A DNA stretch of 64,000 nucleotides from the NCBI GenBank assembly GCA_000341795.1, contig AODO01000001.1:186001-250000 (forward strand), read 5' to 3'. This stretch comes from Rhodococcus triatomae BKS 15-14 (lineage in GTDB: Bacteria > Actinomycetota > Actinomycetes > Mycobacteriales > Mycobacteriaceae). Shown here piece after piece: positions 24,585 to 34,463 of the stretch; the stretch's first letter is position 1, and the number at the start of each line of letters is the position of its first letter. The notes under the pieces are model-generated. The model was given only the letters and a program-made list of their open reading frames with translations, made no database searches and was not told where the DNA came from. The position numbers and the translations under genes were made by a program.

Positions 24585-26782
24585 GTCGGCTCCCGGCGCA
24601 GCCAGATGGCACTGTTCGCGGGCAGGGTCACCTCCGCCGAGGCGGGCCTGCCGTGCCACGGTGACGTCGTCGCCGTCACCTCGCCGAAGTTTCCGCGGCC
24701 CGACCCGTGGTAGTCGGTGGCGTCGGTGTTGAGGATCTCGCGCCACCGCCCGGGCTCGGGGAGTCCGACCCGGTACCGGTCGTGCGTGGTGCCCGCAAAG
24801 TTGAACAGGCAGGCCACGATCGACCCGTCGGTGCCGTACCTCAGGAAGCTGAGCACGTTGTTCTCCGTGTCGTTGGCGTCGATCCACGAGTAGCCGCCCG
24901 GTGACGCATCGAGTGTCCACAACGCGGGAGACGCCCGGTAGACCGCGTTCAGATCGCGCACCATCGCCAGGACTCCGCGCTGCAACGGGCCCGTGTCGGG
25001 GTCGTCGAGTTGGCTCCAGTCGAGCCCACGCTCCTCGGACCACTCGGTGCGCTGCCCGAACTCCTGGCCCATGAACAGCAACTGCTTACCCGGGTGGGAC
25101 CACATGTAGGCGAGCAGCGATCGGACCCCCGCAGCCTTGGCGGCGTCGTCGCCCGGCATGCGTGTCCACAGGGTGCCCTTGCCGTGGACCACCTCGTCGT
25201 GGCTGATCGGCAGGAGGAAGTGCTCACTCCAGGCGTACATCAGCGAGAAGGTGATCTCGTGGTGGTGGAAGCTGCGGTGCACGGGGTCGTGACCCAGATA
25301 TCCGAGCGTGTCGTGCATCCACCCCATGTTCCACTTCATCGAGAATCCGAGACCGCCCACGGTGGTGGACCGGGTGACGCCCGGCCAGGCCGTCGATTCC
25401 TCGGCGATCGTCACGACTCCGGGGTGATGCTTGTGGACGGTGGCGTTCATCTCCTGGAGGAAGGAGACGGCCTCCAGGTTCTCGCGCCCCCCGTGAATGT
25501 TCGGTGTCCATTCCCCGGCCGGACGCGAATAGTCCAGGTACAGCATCGAGGCGACGGCGTCGACGCGGAGCCCGTCGACGTGGAACCGGTCGATCCAGAA
25601 CAGTGCGTTGGCGACGAGGAAGTTTCGCACCTCGGGCCGTCCGAAGTCGAAAACATATGTTCCCCAGTCGAGTTGCTCGCCACGGCGGGGATCGGCGTGC
25701 TCGTACAACGGCTCGCCGTCGAATCGCGCCAACGCCCACTCGTCCTTCGGGAAGTGCGCAGGCACCCAGTCGACGATCACGCCGATCCCCGCGCCGTGCA
25801 GGTGATCGACGAAGGCACGGAAGTCGTCCGGTGATCCGAATCGCGCGGTCGGGGCGTAGTACGAGGTGACCTGGTAGCCCCACGACCCGCCGTAGGGATG
25901 CTCGGCCACGGGCAGGAGCTCGACGTGCGTGAATCCGCAATCGAGGACGTGGTCGGTCAACTGCTCCGCGAGCTCGCGATAACCGAGGCCCGGCCGCCAC
26001 GAACCGAGATGCACCTCGTAGACGCTCATCGGCTCCTGGTTCGGCTCCCGTCGTGCTCGCGCCGCGAGCCACTCGGAGTCGGTCCAGGCATACGTGGATT
26101 CCGCGACCCGGGACGCCGTCGCGGGCGGAACCTCGGTGGCGAACGCCATCGGATCGGCCTTGTCTCGCACCGACCCGTCACGGCAGTGCACCCGGAACTT
26201 GTACAGGTCGCCGGGGCCGATCCCCGGAACGAACACCTCCCACACGCCGGTCGATCCGAGCGCCCGCATCGGGGTCCGGCCGCCCCAGCCGTCGAAGTCG
26301 CCCATCACCGTGACCCCGACTGCGTTCGGCGCCCAGACCGCGAACGAGACACCGGTGACCTCGCCGTCGGGTGTCGTGTAGCTGCGCGGGTGTGCGCCCA
26401 ACGCGTCCCACAGTCGCTCGTGCCGACCCTCGCCCAGCAGGTGCAGGTCGAGATCGCCGAGAGTGGGGAGGAACCGGTACCCGTCGGCGACCACCTCCGT
26501 GTGGCCGCCCGGGTATTCGACGACGAGTCGATAGTCGACGAGGTCCTCCACCGGGACCACCCCGGCGAACACCCCGTCGCCGAGATCGGTGAGCACATGG
26601 TCGGTCCTGCCGACGCGGGCGGCAACCGAGACGGCGTGTGGTCGCAGCGCGCGGATCACCGTCCCACCCGGGTGGGCGTGGGCGCCGAGGATCGAGTGCG
26701 GGTCGTGATGGGTGCCCGCGATCAGGCGGTCGAGGTCACCCGGGTCGGGTGCCGCGGCGACGCGGGACGTCCGGGGGCTCAC
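24581..26782 (-). CDS. glgB: 1,4-alpha-glucan branching enzyme
   Basis: A 733-aa GH13 branching enzyme with N-terminal carbohydrate-binding modules (about 1-220), the catalytic barrel and a C-terminal beta domain. Seen are [24 protein letters not shown], the nucleophile region [17 protein letters not shown] (Asp408), the acid EESTAWPG, and [13 protein letters not shown]. It introduces alpha-1,6 branches in the glucan made by GlgE. It overlaps glgE by 4 nt upstream and the metallopeptidase lipoprotein by 4 nt downstream. Orthologous position to Rv1326c. Confidence 0.95.
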   Translation of the reverse strand: MSPRTSRVAAAPDPGDLDRLIAGTHHDPHSILGAHAHPGGTVIRALRPHAVSVAARVGRTDHVLTDLGDGVFAGVVPVEDLVDYRLVVEYPGGHTEVVADGYRFLPTLGDLDLHLLGEGRHERLWDALGAHPRSYTTPDGEVTGVSFAVWAPNAVGVTVMGDFDGWGGRTPMRALGSTGVWEVFVPGIGPGDLYKFRVHCRDGSVRDKADPMAFATEVPPATASRVAESTYAWTDSEWLAARARREPNQEPMSVYEVHLGSWRPGLGYRELAEQLTDHVLDCGFTHVELLPVAEHPYGGSWGYQVTSYYAPTARFGSPDDFRAFVDHLHGAGIGVIVDWVPAHFPKDEWALARFDGEPLYEHADPRRGEQLDWGTYVFDFGRPEVRNFLVANALFWIDRFHVDGLRVDAVASMLYLDYSRPAGEWTPNIHGGRENLEAVSFLQEMNATVHKHHPGVVTIAEESTAWPGVTRSTTVGGLGFSMKWNMGWMHDTLGYLGHDPVHRSFHHHEITFSLMYAWSEHFLLPISHDEVVHGKGTLWTRMPGDDAAKAAGVRSLLAYMWSHPGKQLLFMGQEFGQRTEWSEERGLDWSQLDDPDTGPLQRGVLAMVRDLNAVYRASPALWTLDASPGGYSWIDANDTENNVLSFLRYGTDGSIVACLFNFAGTTHDRYRVGLPEPGRWREILNTDATDYHGSGRGNFGEVTATTSPWHGRPASAEVTLPANSAIWLRREPT

Positions 26783-28785
26783 GAGACCGGGGGACGGTGC
26801 GCGAGATGCCGGCGCTCCGGATAGGGGACGGGTGGAAGAGCGAGCACGTGCGCGACCGCGCGCCAGGGCTCGAGGCGCACGAAATTGGTCTGCCCCCAGT
26901 CGTACTGCTCACCGGAGACCTCGTCGAGGACGGTGATGCGATCGTGCCAGTCGCGGCCGATCGCGGGCATGTCGATCCAGATGGTGCCGTCCTCGGCGCC
27001 GTACGGATTGAGGTTGACGACCGTCAGTACCGCGTCGCCGGTTGCCGGATCGAACTTCGAGTACGCGATCAGCGAGTCGTTGTCGATGTGGTGGAAGGTG
27101 ATGTTCCGCAGTTGCTGCAACGCCGGATGCGCCCGCCGGATCTTGTTGAGAAGCGTGATCCACGGCTCGAGCGACTCCCCGCGCGCACGGGCGCCGTCGA
27201 AGTCGCGGGGGCGGAGCTGGTACTTCTCCGAGTCCAGGTATTCCTCGCTACCGGGGCGCAGCGGAACATGTTCGTACAGTTCGTATCCCGAATAGACCCC
27301 CCATGTCGGGGCGAGGGTCGCGGCGAGCGCGGCCCGCAGGGCGAACATCCCCGGACCACCGACCTGCAGGGACTCGTGCAGGATGTCCGGTGTGTTGACG
27401 AACAGGTTCGGCCTCGCTTCGTCGGCCTTCGCGGCGAGTTCGATCCCGAAGTCGATCAGCTCCTGCTTGTACACACGCCAGGTGAAATACGTGTAGGACT
27501 GGGTGAATCCACGCTTGGCCAGTCCGTACATCCGAGCCGGCCGGGTGAACGCCTCGGACAGGAACAGCACGTCCGGGTCGGTGGCCTTGACCTCGGCGAT
27601 CAGCCACTCCCAGAAGTCCGGCGGCTTCGTGTGCGGGTTGTCGACGCGAAAGATCTTGACGCCCTTCGAGACCCAGAACCGGACCACCCGGAGAACCTCG
27701 GTGTAGATGCCGTCCCTGTCGTCGTCGAAGTTGACCGGATAGATGTCCTGGTACTTCTTCGGCGGATTCTCGGCGAACGCGATCGTCCCGTCGGGCAGAA
27801 CGGTGAACCACTCCGGATGCGCTGCGGCCCAGGGGTGATCGGGGGCGCACTGCAGCGCGAGGTCGAGCGCGACCTCCAGTCCGAGTTTGGCGGCGCGGGT
27901 GACGAACGAGCGGAAGTCCCGCATCGTGCCCAGTTCCGGATGGATCGCGTCGTGGCCGCCTTCGGCCGCTCCGATCGCCCACGGCGAACCGACGTCGTCG
28001 GGTCCGGGAGTGAGCGTGTTGTTCGGCCCTTTCCGGTTCACCCGGCCGATCGGGTGGATCGGGGGTAGGTACACGACGTCGAACCCCATCGCCGCGATCC
28101 GCGGCAGATCGTTCGCCGCCGTCGCGAAGGTGCCGTGTCGAGGCCGCCCCTCCGCGTCCCACCCGCCGGTCGACCGAGGGAAGAACTCGTACCAGGAACC
28201 GAACAGCGCTCGGTTGCGGTCGACCAGTACCGGCAGTGCCCTCCCACGGGTGACGAGGTCGCGCAGTGGATGCGCGTGCAGCAGCTCCGTCACCCCGGGT
28301 GCGAAGGCCGGCGCCACCCGCTCCGGTAGGTGGGCGCTGCTGCGCAGCGCCGCGGCAACCGCCACGCATCGAGGCCGTTCGCCCCGCGGAACGGCGCGTG
28401 CAACCCGCTCGAACAGGCGGGCGCCGATCTCGAGGTCGTTCGCGAGTTCGGCCGGACCCTGACCGGCCGCGAGCTTCGCCTCGACGGCGAGGCGCCAGGT
28501 CGTGACCGGATCACTCCACCCTTCGATCCGGTAGGACCAGGTGCCCGGGCAGGTGGGGGTGAACACGGCCGCGAACGTGTCCGGCAGCGGACCCGGCGCC
28601 ATGGGGATGCGGATGCTGCGCGTGAAGCCCGGTCCGCGGACGGCCAGCGTGGCGGCGACGGCGTCGTGGCCCTCGCGCCACACCGTGGCGGACACGGGGA
28701 AGGTCTCGCCCACGACCGCTTTCGCCGGGTAGCGGCCTCCCGCGATCTCGGGGACGACGTCGTCGATACCAATCCGCCCGGTCAT
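26779..28785 (-). CDS. glgE: Alpha-1,4-glucan:maltose-1-phosphate maltosyltransferase
   Basis: A 668-aa GH13_3 maltosyltransferase that extends alpha-1,4-glucans with maltose-1-phosphate. The catalytic nucleophile is Asp382 in FRVDNPHTK and the acid Glu411 in [19 protein letters not shown] and [14 protein letters not shown] are family hallmarks. The N-terminal domain includes a beta-sandwich (about 1-100) used for dimerisation. A TAATGT box 7 nt before ATG 28785 suggests a leaderless start. It is divergent from glgP and orthologous in position to Rv1327c. TreS or Mak for maltose-1-phosphate supply are not in this window. Confidence 0.95.
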   Translation of the reverse strand: MTGRIGIDDVVPEIAGGRYPAKAVVGETFPVSATVWREGHDAVAATLAVRGPGFTRSIRIPMAPGPLPDTFAAVFTPTCPGTWSYRIEGWSDPVTTWRLAVEAKLAAGQGPAELANDLEIGARLFERVARAVPRGERPRCVAVAAALRSSAHLPERVAPAFAPGVTELLHAHPLRDLVTRGRALPVLVDRNRALFGSWYEFFPRSTGGWDAEGRPRHGTFATAANDLPRIAAMGFDVVYLPPIHPIGRVNRKGPNNTLTPGPDDVGSPWAIGAAEGGHDAIHPELGTMRDFRSFVTRAAKLGLEVALDLALQCAPDHPWAAAHPEWFTVLPDGTIAFAENPPKKYQDIYPVNFDDDRDGIYTEVLRVVRFWVSKGVKIFRVDNPHTKPPDFWEWLIAEVKATDPDVLFLSEAFTRPARMYGLAKRGFTQSYTYFTWRVYKQELIDFGIELAAKADEARPNLFVNTPDILHESLQVGGPGMFALRAALAATLAPTWGVYSGYELYEHVPLRPGSEEYLDSEKYQLRPRDFDGARARGESLEPWITLLNKIRRAHPALQQLRNITFHHIDNDSLIAYSKFDPATGDAVLTVVNLNPYGAEDGTIWIDMPAIGRDWHDRITVLDEVSGEQYDWGQTNFVRLEPWRAVAHVLALPPVPYPERRHLAHRPPVS

Positions 28786-28792
28786 GCCCGAG

Positions 28793-28798
28793 ACATTA
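28793..28798 (-). promoter_or_regulatory. Leaderless -10 element of glgE
   Basis: TAATGT on the minus strand lies 7 nt before ATG 28785; no Shine-Dalgarno is present. Confidence 0.5.
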
Positions 28799-28912
28799 CG
28801 GGTATCCGCCGGTTGCGCGCTCGCGGTGACGGCGCCCCCGAGCCCGGTGGTGTCGATCTCCCGAGTCCCGCGGCCGCGGTGCGCACGACAGGACCGACAG
28901 CCGCGTCATCTG

Positions 28913-28918
28913 TAGTCT
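28913..28918 (+). promoter_or_regulatory. Leaderless -10 element of glgP
   Basis: TAGTCT lies 7 nt before GTG 28926 without a Shine-Dalgarno. It is 115 nt from the divergent glgE box. Confidence 0.5.
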
Positions 28919-28925
28919 TCGCCGG

Positions 28926-31514
28926 GTGAAAGCCTTGCGTCGGTTCACCGTCCGCGCCCACCTGCCCGCCCGGCTGTCCGCACTCGGGCAGCTGTCCACC
29001 AATCTGCGCTGGTCCTGGCATCCGCCCACGCAGGACCTGTTCGCGCGCATCGATCCGCAACTGTGGTCGCAGGTGCGTCACGACCCGGTCCGGATGCTCG
29101 GTGAGGTGGCTCCCGGTCGCCTCGACGAACTGGCAGGAGACGAGGATTTCGTCGCCGAACTCGACCGGCTCGACGCCGACCTCGTCGACTACCTGGACCG
29201 TCCGCGCTGGTACCAGAACCAGCAGGCCAAGGGCGTTGACCTGGCCAGTGGGATCGCGTACTTCTCAATGGAGTTCGGCGTGACCGAGGTGCTGCCGAAC
29301 TACTCCGGCGGCCTCGGCATCCTGGCAGGCGACCACCTCAAGGCGGCATCCGACCTGGGTGTTCCGCTGATCGGTGTCGGACTGCTGTACCGGTCCGGGT
29401 ACTTCCGTCAGTCGTTGACCGTCGACGGCTGGCAGACCGAGCACTACCCGTCGCTGGACCCGCAGGGCCTGCCACTGCGGTTGCTCACGGAGCCCGAGTC
29501 GGGGGCGGCGGTCCTGCTGCACGTCGCGATGCCCGGCGACCGGGTGCTACGGGCACGGGTGTGGATCGCGCAGGTCGGCCGGGTCCCGCTGCTGCTTCTC
29601 GACTCGGACATCGCCGAGAACGACGCCGAGCTGCGCGGCGTCACCGACCGTCTCTACGGCGGCGACCAGGACCACCGCATCAAGCAGGAGATTCTCGCCG
29701 GGATCGGGGGGGTGCGGGCAGTGCGCGCCTACACCCGGTCCGTGGGGCTCGCCGACCCCGAGGTCTTCCACATGAACGAGGGGCACGCAGGGTTCCTCGG
29801 CGCCGAGCGCATCCGTGAACTGATCACCGGAACGGGTCTCGAATTCGACGAGGCACTCGCCGCGGTGCGCGCCGCGACCGTCTTCACCACGCACACTCCG
29901 GTCCCCGCCGGCATCGACCGGTTTCCTCTGGATCTGGTTCGGCACTACTTCTCCGGTCGCGACGGTGGCAACGACTCGTCGTTGTTGCCGGGAGTCGGCG
30001 TCGATCGCATCCTCGCCCTCGGTGGCGAGGCGGATCCGTCGGTGTTCAACATGGCGCACATGGGGCTGCGTCTCGGCCAGCGGGCCAACGGGGTGTCGGA
30101 GCTGCACGGCATCGTCAGCCGCGACATGTTCAACGGCCTGTGGCCGGGGTTCGACACCGACGAGGTGCCGATCGGGTCCGTGACGAACGGTGTGCACGCG
30201 CCGACGTGGGCGGCTCGCGAGTGGATGGACCTCGCGCGCCGTGCCGTCGGACCGGAACTCGTCGAGGAGGCACGCGGCTGGGAGCAGCTGCAGGACATCG
30301 GCGCCGGCGAACTGTGGGCCACCCGCAACGCGCTGCGGGCGCAACTCGTCGACGAGGTTCGCCGTCGGGTGCGCGCGTCCTGGATCGAGCGCGGAGCGAC
30401 CGAGGCGGAACTGGGTTGGACCTCGGAGGTTTTCGACCCGAACGTGCTGACCGTCGGGTTCGCGCGACGCGTCCCGACCTACAAGCGGCTCACCCTGATG
30501 CTGCGCGACCCGCAGCGGCTCCGCGCGCTGCTCCTCGACGAGGAGCGGCCCGTGCAGCTGGTGGTGGCGGGCAAGAGTCATCCCGCGGACGAGGGCGGCA
30601 AGGCCCTGATCCAGCAGGTCGTGCGCTTCGCCGACGAGCACGACGTGCGGCACCGGATCGTGTTCCTGCCCGACTACGACATGTCGATGGCCCGGTACCT
30701 GTACTGGGGCTGCGACGTGTGGCTCAACAATCCGCTGCGGCCCCTGGAGGCGTGCGGCACGTCGGGGATGAAGTCGGCGCTCAACGGCGGCCTCAACCTG
30801 TCGATCCGCGACGGCTGGTGGGACGAGATGTTCGACGGGGAGAACGGCTGGGCCATCCCGACCGCCGACGGCGTGCGGGACGAGTCCCGCCGCGACGATC
30901 TCGAGGCGAACGCCATGTACGACCTGCTGGAGCAGTCGGTGCTGCCGAAGTTCTACAGCCGCGGCGCCGACGGCGTCCCGGCGCGCTGGGTGGAGATGGT
31001 GCGCCACACCCTGCAGACACTCGGCCCGAAGGTGCTGGCGTCCCGCATGGTTCGGGACTACGTCGTCGAGTTGTACGCACCTGCCGCCGCGGCTGCGAGG
31101 ACGGTGGTCGCGGACGGGTACGCGGGCGCGAAGCGGCTCGCGCTCTACCGTGCGCGGGTCGCGGCGATGTGGTCGGGCGTGCAGGTGGTGCAGGTGGACA
31201 GCTCCGGCCTACCGGACACACCGGTGATCGGTGCCGAGCTGACGCTGCGCGCCTACGTCCGGCTCGGCGGGCTCGAGGCCTCCGAGGTGACCGTGCAGGC
31301 GGTGCTCGGCCGGGTCGGGTCCGAGGAGGATCTCACGGACGTGGTGACCGTCCCGATGACCCACGTCGGCTCCGACGAACTCGGTGAGGAGTACGTCGTG
31401 GACACCGTGCTGCCCCGATCGGGCGCGGTCGGCTACACGGTGCGGGTGCTCCCGCATCACGAACTGCTCGCCGGGGACGCCGAGCTCGGGTTGGTGGCGA
31501 CACCGGCGGGGTAG
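28926..31514 (+). CDS. glgP: Alpha-glucan (glycogen/maltodextrin) phosphorylase
   Basis: An 862-aa GT35 phosphorylase of the actinobacterial class with an N-terminal DUF3417 domain (about 1-110, NLRWSWHPPTQDLF). GIAYFSMEFGVTEVLPNYSGGLGILAGDHLKAASDLG begins the catalytic part, and the pyridoxal-phosphate lysine region appears as EACGTSGMKSALNGGLNLSIRDGWWDE. It releases glucose-1-phosphate from alpha-glucans, opposing the GlgE/GlgB pair encoded divergently. GTG 28926 is chosen from the -10 box. Orthologous position to Rv1328. Confidence 0.93.
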   Translation: MKALRRFTVRAHLPARLSALGQLSTNLRWSWHPPTQDLFARIDPQLWSQVRHDPVRMLGEVAPGRLDELAGDEDFVAELDRLDADLVDYLDRPRWYQNQQAKGVDLASGIAYFSMEFGVTEVLPNYSGGLGILAGDHLKAASDLGVPLIGVGLLYRSGYFRQSLTVDGWQTEHYPSLDPQGLPLRLLTEPESGAAVLLHVAMPGDRVLRARVWIAQVGRVPLLLLDSDIAENDAELRGVTDRLYGGDQDHRIKQEILAGIGGVRAVRAYTRSVGLADPEVFHMNEGHAGFLGAERIRELITGTGLEFDEALAAVRAATVFTTHTPVPAGIDRFPLDLVRHYFSGRDGGNDSSLLPGVGVDRILALGGEADPSVFNMAHMGLRLGQRANGVSELHGIVSRDMFNGLWPGFDTDEVPIGSVTNGVHAPTWAAREWMDLARRAVGPELVEEARGWEQLQDIGAGELWATRNALRAQLVDEVRRRVRASWIERGATEAELGWTSEVFDPNVLTVGFARRVPTYKRLTLMLRDPQRLRALLLDEERPVQLVVAGKSHPADEGGKALIQQVVRFADEHDVRHRIVFLPDYDMSMARYLYWGCDVWLNNPLRPLEACGTSGMKSALNGGLNLSIRDGWWDEMFDGENGWAIPTADGVRDESRRDDLEANAMYDLLEQSVLPKFYSRGADGVPARWVEMVRHTLQTLGPKVLASRMVRDYVVELYAPAAAAARTVVADGYAGAKRLALYRARVAAMWSGVQVVQVDSSGLPDTPVIGAELTLRAYVRLGGLEASEVTVQAVLGRVGSEEDLTDVVTVPMTHVGSDELGEEYVVDTVLPRSGAVGYTVRVLPHHELLAGDAELGLVATPAG

Positions 31515-31532
31515 CGTGCGCGGTTCCGCGGA

Positions 31533-31595
31533 CCGCCGTCGTGACGACGCGGGCCGCCGTCGTGACGACGCGGGCCGCCGTCGTGACGACGCGGG
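31533..31595. repeat. Three perfect 21-bp tandem repeats with internal dyad symmetry
   Basis: Units at 31533-31553, 31554-31574 and 31575-31595 are identical. Each contains CGTCGT-g-ACGACG, so each can form its own small hairpin. The array lies in the 174-nt gap between convergent glgP and dinG, and may act as a terminator or a protein-binding array. A CCGCGG-type palindromic pair follows. Confidence 0.8.
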
Positions 31596-31688
31596 CCGCG
31601 GACCCGCGGCGTCGTCATCCCCGCCGCGGCTCGTCCGAGAAGTCCCGGGGGACAGGAGCGTACGACCGCGCCGACCGTGAGTTCCCGA

Positions 31689-33722
31689 TCAGCCGGCCGC
31701 GAGGCGTTCGAGTGCCTTGCGTGCCACGTCCGGGTCGGAGGTCTCCCAGAACGGGGGCAGCGAGGCGCGCAGGTATCCGCCGTATCGGGCGGTCGCGAGC
31801 CGCGAGTCGAGCACCGCGACCACACCCTTGTCGTCGGTGCTGCGCAGCAACCGTCCGACGCCCTGCGCGAGGAGCAGCGCAGCATGATTCGCAGCGACCG
31901 CGAGAAAGCCGTTGCCGCCGCGTGATTCGACCGCCCGTTGACGCGCCGCCAGCAGCGGGTCGTCGGGCCGGGGAAACGGAATCCGGTCCAGGATGACCAG
32001 CGACAGCGACGGGCCGGGGACGTCCACGCCCTGCCACAGCGACAGCGTGCCGAACAGCGAGGTCGCCTCGTCCTCCGCGAACTTGCGGATCAACTGCCCG
32101 GTCGCGTCCTCGCCCTGGCACAGGATCGGGGTGTCGAGACGCTGACGCATCTCCGCGGCCGCGGCCTTCGCTGCCCGGGTCGACGAGAACAGTCCGAGGG
32201 TGCGGCCACCGGCGGCGCCGACCAGTGCCTCGATCTCCTCGAGGACCCGCGGTGTCAGGCCGTCACGGCCCGGGGGCGGAAGGTGCTTGGCCACGTACAG
32301 GATTCCGGACTTCGCATGGTCGAACGGCGATCCGACGTCGAGCGCGTTCCACTTGACGGTCGACTCGTCGGACGGTGCCTCGGTCCCCGTCGCCATCGCG
32401 GTGTCGCTGCGCACCGGAGCCTGGGCGGGCAGGCCCCAGTCCACCGCGAGACCGTCGAACGAGCCTCCGACCGTCAGGGTCGCGGACGTCAGGACCACCG
32501 TCGACTCGTCGAACAGTCGCGTGCGCAGCAGCCCGCCGACGGACAGCGGCGCGATCCGCACAAGCTTCCCGCGGCGTTCCTCGTCGGCGAGCCACACGAC
32601 GTCCCGGCGTGCGGCCGGATCCGGTTCGTCGTAGGCGGTGAGTACGCGGACCGCGCTGTCGTGTACCTCGTCGACCGCAGCCAGCGCCGCGGTCCGCGCC
32701 GCCGCCGACTCGGGGTCCATCGTCGCCTGGCCCGGACGGGACGGCCCGATCGCCGTGCGCACGGCCCAGGCCGAGTCGCGTACCAGTGCCAACGCCTGGC
32801 CGGCGCCGTCGGGGAGGTGTTCCCACCGTCCCGCGGGCAGTTCCTCGAGGACCGCGGTCCACGCCTCGGCGGACGCCTCCAGCCGGTCCACGTCCTGCTC
32901 CTCGACGAGCTTCACGCAGCGCCGGGCCGCGGCGCTGATCGTCGTGGGCGACAGTTCCGCGGTCGCGACACCGGTCACCCGGTCCACGAGCTCGTGCGCC
33001 TCGTCGATCACCACGACGTCGTGCTCGGGCAGCACCGCGATCCCCGAGATCGCGTCGATGGCCAGCAGTGCGTGGTTGGTCACCACCACGTCCACCTGCG
33101 CGGACTGCAGTCGTGCCCGCTCGGCGAAGCAGTCCTCACCGACCGGGCAGCGGGACTTGCCGAGGCATTCGCGGGCCGTGACGCTGACCTGCCGCCAGGC
33201 CTGGTCGCTGACACCGGGCACGACCTCGTCGCGGTCGCCGGTCTCGGTGTCGGAGGACCACGCCGTCAGCCGCTTGACCTCCCGGCCCAGCCGTGACACC
33301 GCGAACGCGTCGAACAGCTCCGCGTCGGGCGACGGCTCCTCCGCCATCCCCGTGTGCACCTTGTTCATGCAGAGGTAGTTGTTGCGGCCCTTGAGGATCG
33401 CGAATCTCGGCTCCCGGCCGAGCGGCTTCTTCAGTGCCTTGGCCAGCCGCGGCAGATCCCGGTCGACGAGCTGGCGCTGCAACGCGATGGTCGCCGTCGA
33501 GATCACCACCGTGCGTCCCGACTCCACCGCGTGCCGCACGCTCGGAACCAGGTAGGCGAGGGATTTACCGGTACCGGTGCCCGCCTGCACGGCGAGGTGC
33601 TCGCCCGACTCGATCGCATGCGCGACCGCCGACGCCATCGTCAGCTGGTTCCGCCGCTCGGCGCCGCCGAGGGAGCGCACCGCCTCGGACAGCAACTCGG
33701 GGACGGTGGGGAGTTCGGGCAC
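31689..33722 (-). CDS. dinG: ATP-dependent DNA helicase, DinG/XPD-like
   Basis: A 677-aa superfamily 2 helicase with an iron-sulfur cluster. Walker A AGTGTGKS is near residue 48, and DEAH box VVIDEAH near 240. Four Cys (YLCMNK, ECLGKSRCP, EDCF; about residues 117-200) fit the 4Fe-4S site of DinG/XPD. The C-terminal motifs GLFSSTRAAK, LSLWQGVDVPG and LLAQGVGRLLRS follow. It should unwind 5'-to-3' at DNA repair or R-loop structures. The TAGCCT box 6 nt before GTG 33722 supports this start. Orthologous position to Rv1329c. Confidence 0.9.
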   Translation of the reverse strand: MPELPTVPELLSEAVRSLGGAERRNQLTMASAVAHAIESGEHLAVQAGTGTGKSLAYLVPSVRHAVESGRTVVISTATIALQRQLVDRDLPRLAKALKKPLGREPRFAILKGRNNYLCMNKVHTGMAEEPSPDAELFDAFAVSRLGREVKRLTAWSSDTETGDRDEVVPGVSDQAWRQVSVTARECLGKSRCPVGEDCFAERARLQSAQVDVVVTNHALLAIDAISGIAVLPEHDVVVIDEAHELVDRVTGVATAELSPTTISAAARRCVKLVEEQDVDRLEASAEAWTAVLEELPAGRWEHLPDGAGQALALVRDSAWAVRTAIGPSRPGQATMDPESAAARTAALAAVDEVHDSAVRVLTAYDEPDPAARRDVVWLADEERRGKLVRIAPLSVGGLLRTRLFDESTVVLTSATLTVGGSFDGLAVDWGLPAQAPVRSDTAMATGTEAPSDESTVKWNALDVGSPFDHAKSGILYVAKHLPPPGRDGLTPRVLEEIEALVGAAGGRTLGLFSSTRAAKAAAAEMRQRLDTPILCQGEDATGQLIRKFAEDEATSLFGTLSLWQGVDVPGPSLSLVILDRIPFPRPDDPLLAARQRAVESRGGNGFLAVAANHAALLLAQGVGRLLRSTDDKGVVAVLDSRLATARYGGYLRASLPPFWETSDPDVARKALERLAAG

Positions 33723-33728
33723 CCGACA

Positions 33729-33734
33729 AGGCTA
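33729..33734 (-). promoter_or_regulatory. Leaderless -10 element of dinG
   Basis: TAGCCT on the minus strand lies 6 nt before GTG 33722; no Shine-Dalgarno. It separates dinG from the upstream pncB-pncA unit. Confidence 0.5.
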
Positions 33735-33815
33735 CGCGGCGATCCGTGGCGCGAGCCGCCGACCTGCCCGAGAGTCCGAGTCGCGATCCACCCGGTCCCG
33801 CCGACACGATCGGCG

Positions 33816-34439
33816 TCAGCGACCGCTCCGCGGGCGACCGGCCGGTCGACGGGGCATGGGCACGGCCGACGAGCCCACGAGCGTGACGCCGACGTCCTGC
33901 ATCGCGCCGAGGGCGGTGCGCACCGTCTCCGGTGACACCGCGGCGGTGTAGTCCAGCAGCACCCGGGTGTCGAAACCCTCCCGAACCGCATCCATCGCGG
34001 TCGCGCGCACGCAGTGGTCGGTGGCGATGCCCACCACGTCGACCGCGTCGATGCCGTGGTCCTGCAGCCAGTCCGACAGCGTGTCGCCGTCCTCCGACGA
34101 CCCTTCGAAACCGGAGTACGCCGCAGCGAAGGCGCCCTTGCCGAACACCGCTTGCACCGACGACAGGTCGAGGTCCGGATGGAACTCGGTGCCGGGCGTC
34201 CCCACCACGCAGTGCGGCGGCCAACTGTCCACGAAATCGGGACTCTCCGAGAAGTGTGTACCCGGATCGACGTGCCGGTCCGCCGTCGCGACCACCGCTG
34301 CGTACCGCGGCCGGTGCGGCGAAGCCAGGTACTCCGTGATCGCCGAGGCGACCGCGGCCCCGCCCGCCACCGCGAGCGATCCCCCCTCGCAGAAGTCGTT
34401 CTGCACGTCCACGATCACCAGGGCTCTCTTACCGCTCAT
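33816..34439 (-). CDS. pncA: Nicotinamidase
   Basis: A 207-aa isochorismatase-fold amidase that converts nicotinamide to nicotinate. The catalytic triad is Asp11 (VDVQNDF), Lys101 (FGKGAF) and Cys143 (ATDHCVRAT); the metal site uses Asp54/His56/His62 (ADRHVDPGTHF). It follows pncB by 24 nt in the same direction, so nicotinamide is funnelled to nicotinate mononucleotide by one operon. A purine-rich GGGAGG site precedes ATG 34439. In M. tuberculosis pncA is elsewhere, so this linkage differs from that genome. Confidence 0.92.
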   Translation of the reverse strand: MSGKRALVIVDVQNDFCEGGSLAVAGGAAVASAITEYLASPHRPRYAAVVATADRHVDPGTHFSESPDFVDSWPPHCVVGTPGTEFHPDLDLSSVQAVFGKGAFAAAYSGFEGSSEDGDTLSDWLQDHGIDAVDVVGIATDHCVRATAMDAVREGFDTRVLLDYTAAVSPETVRTALGAMQDVGVTLVGSSAVPMPRRPAGRPRSGR

Positions 34440-34463
34440 GTCTCCATCCTCCCCTCGTCCGTG

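Noticed and set aside
31533-31595. CRISPR-like array
   Set aside because: The units are directly adjacent with no spacers and only 21 bp long; no cas genes are present.
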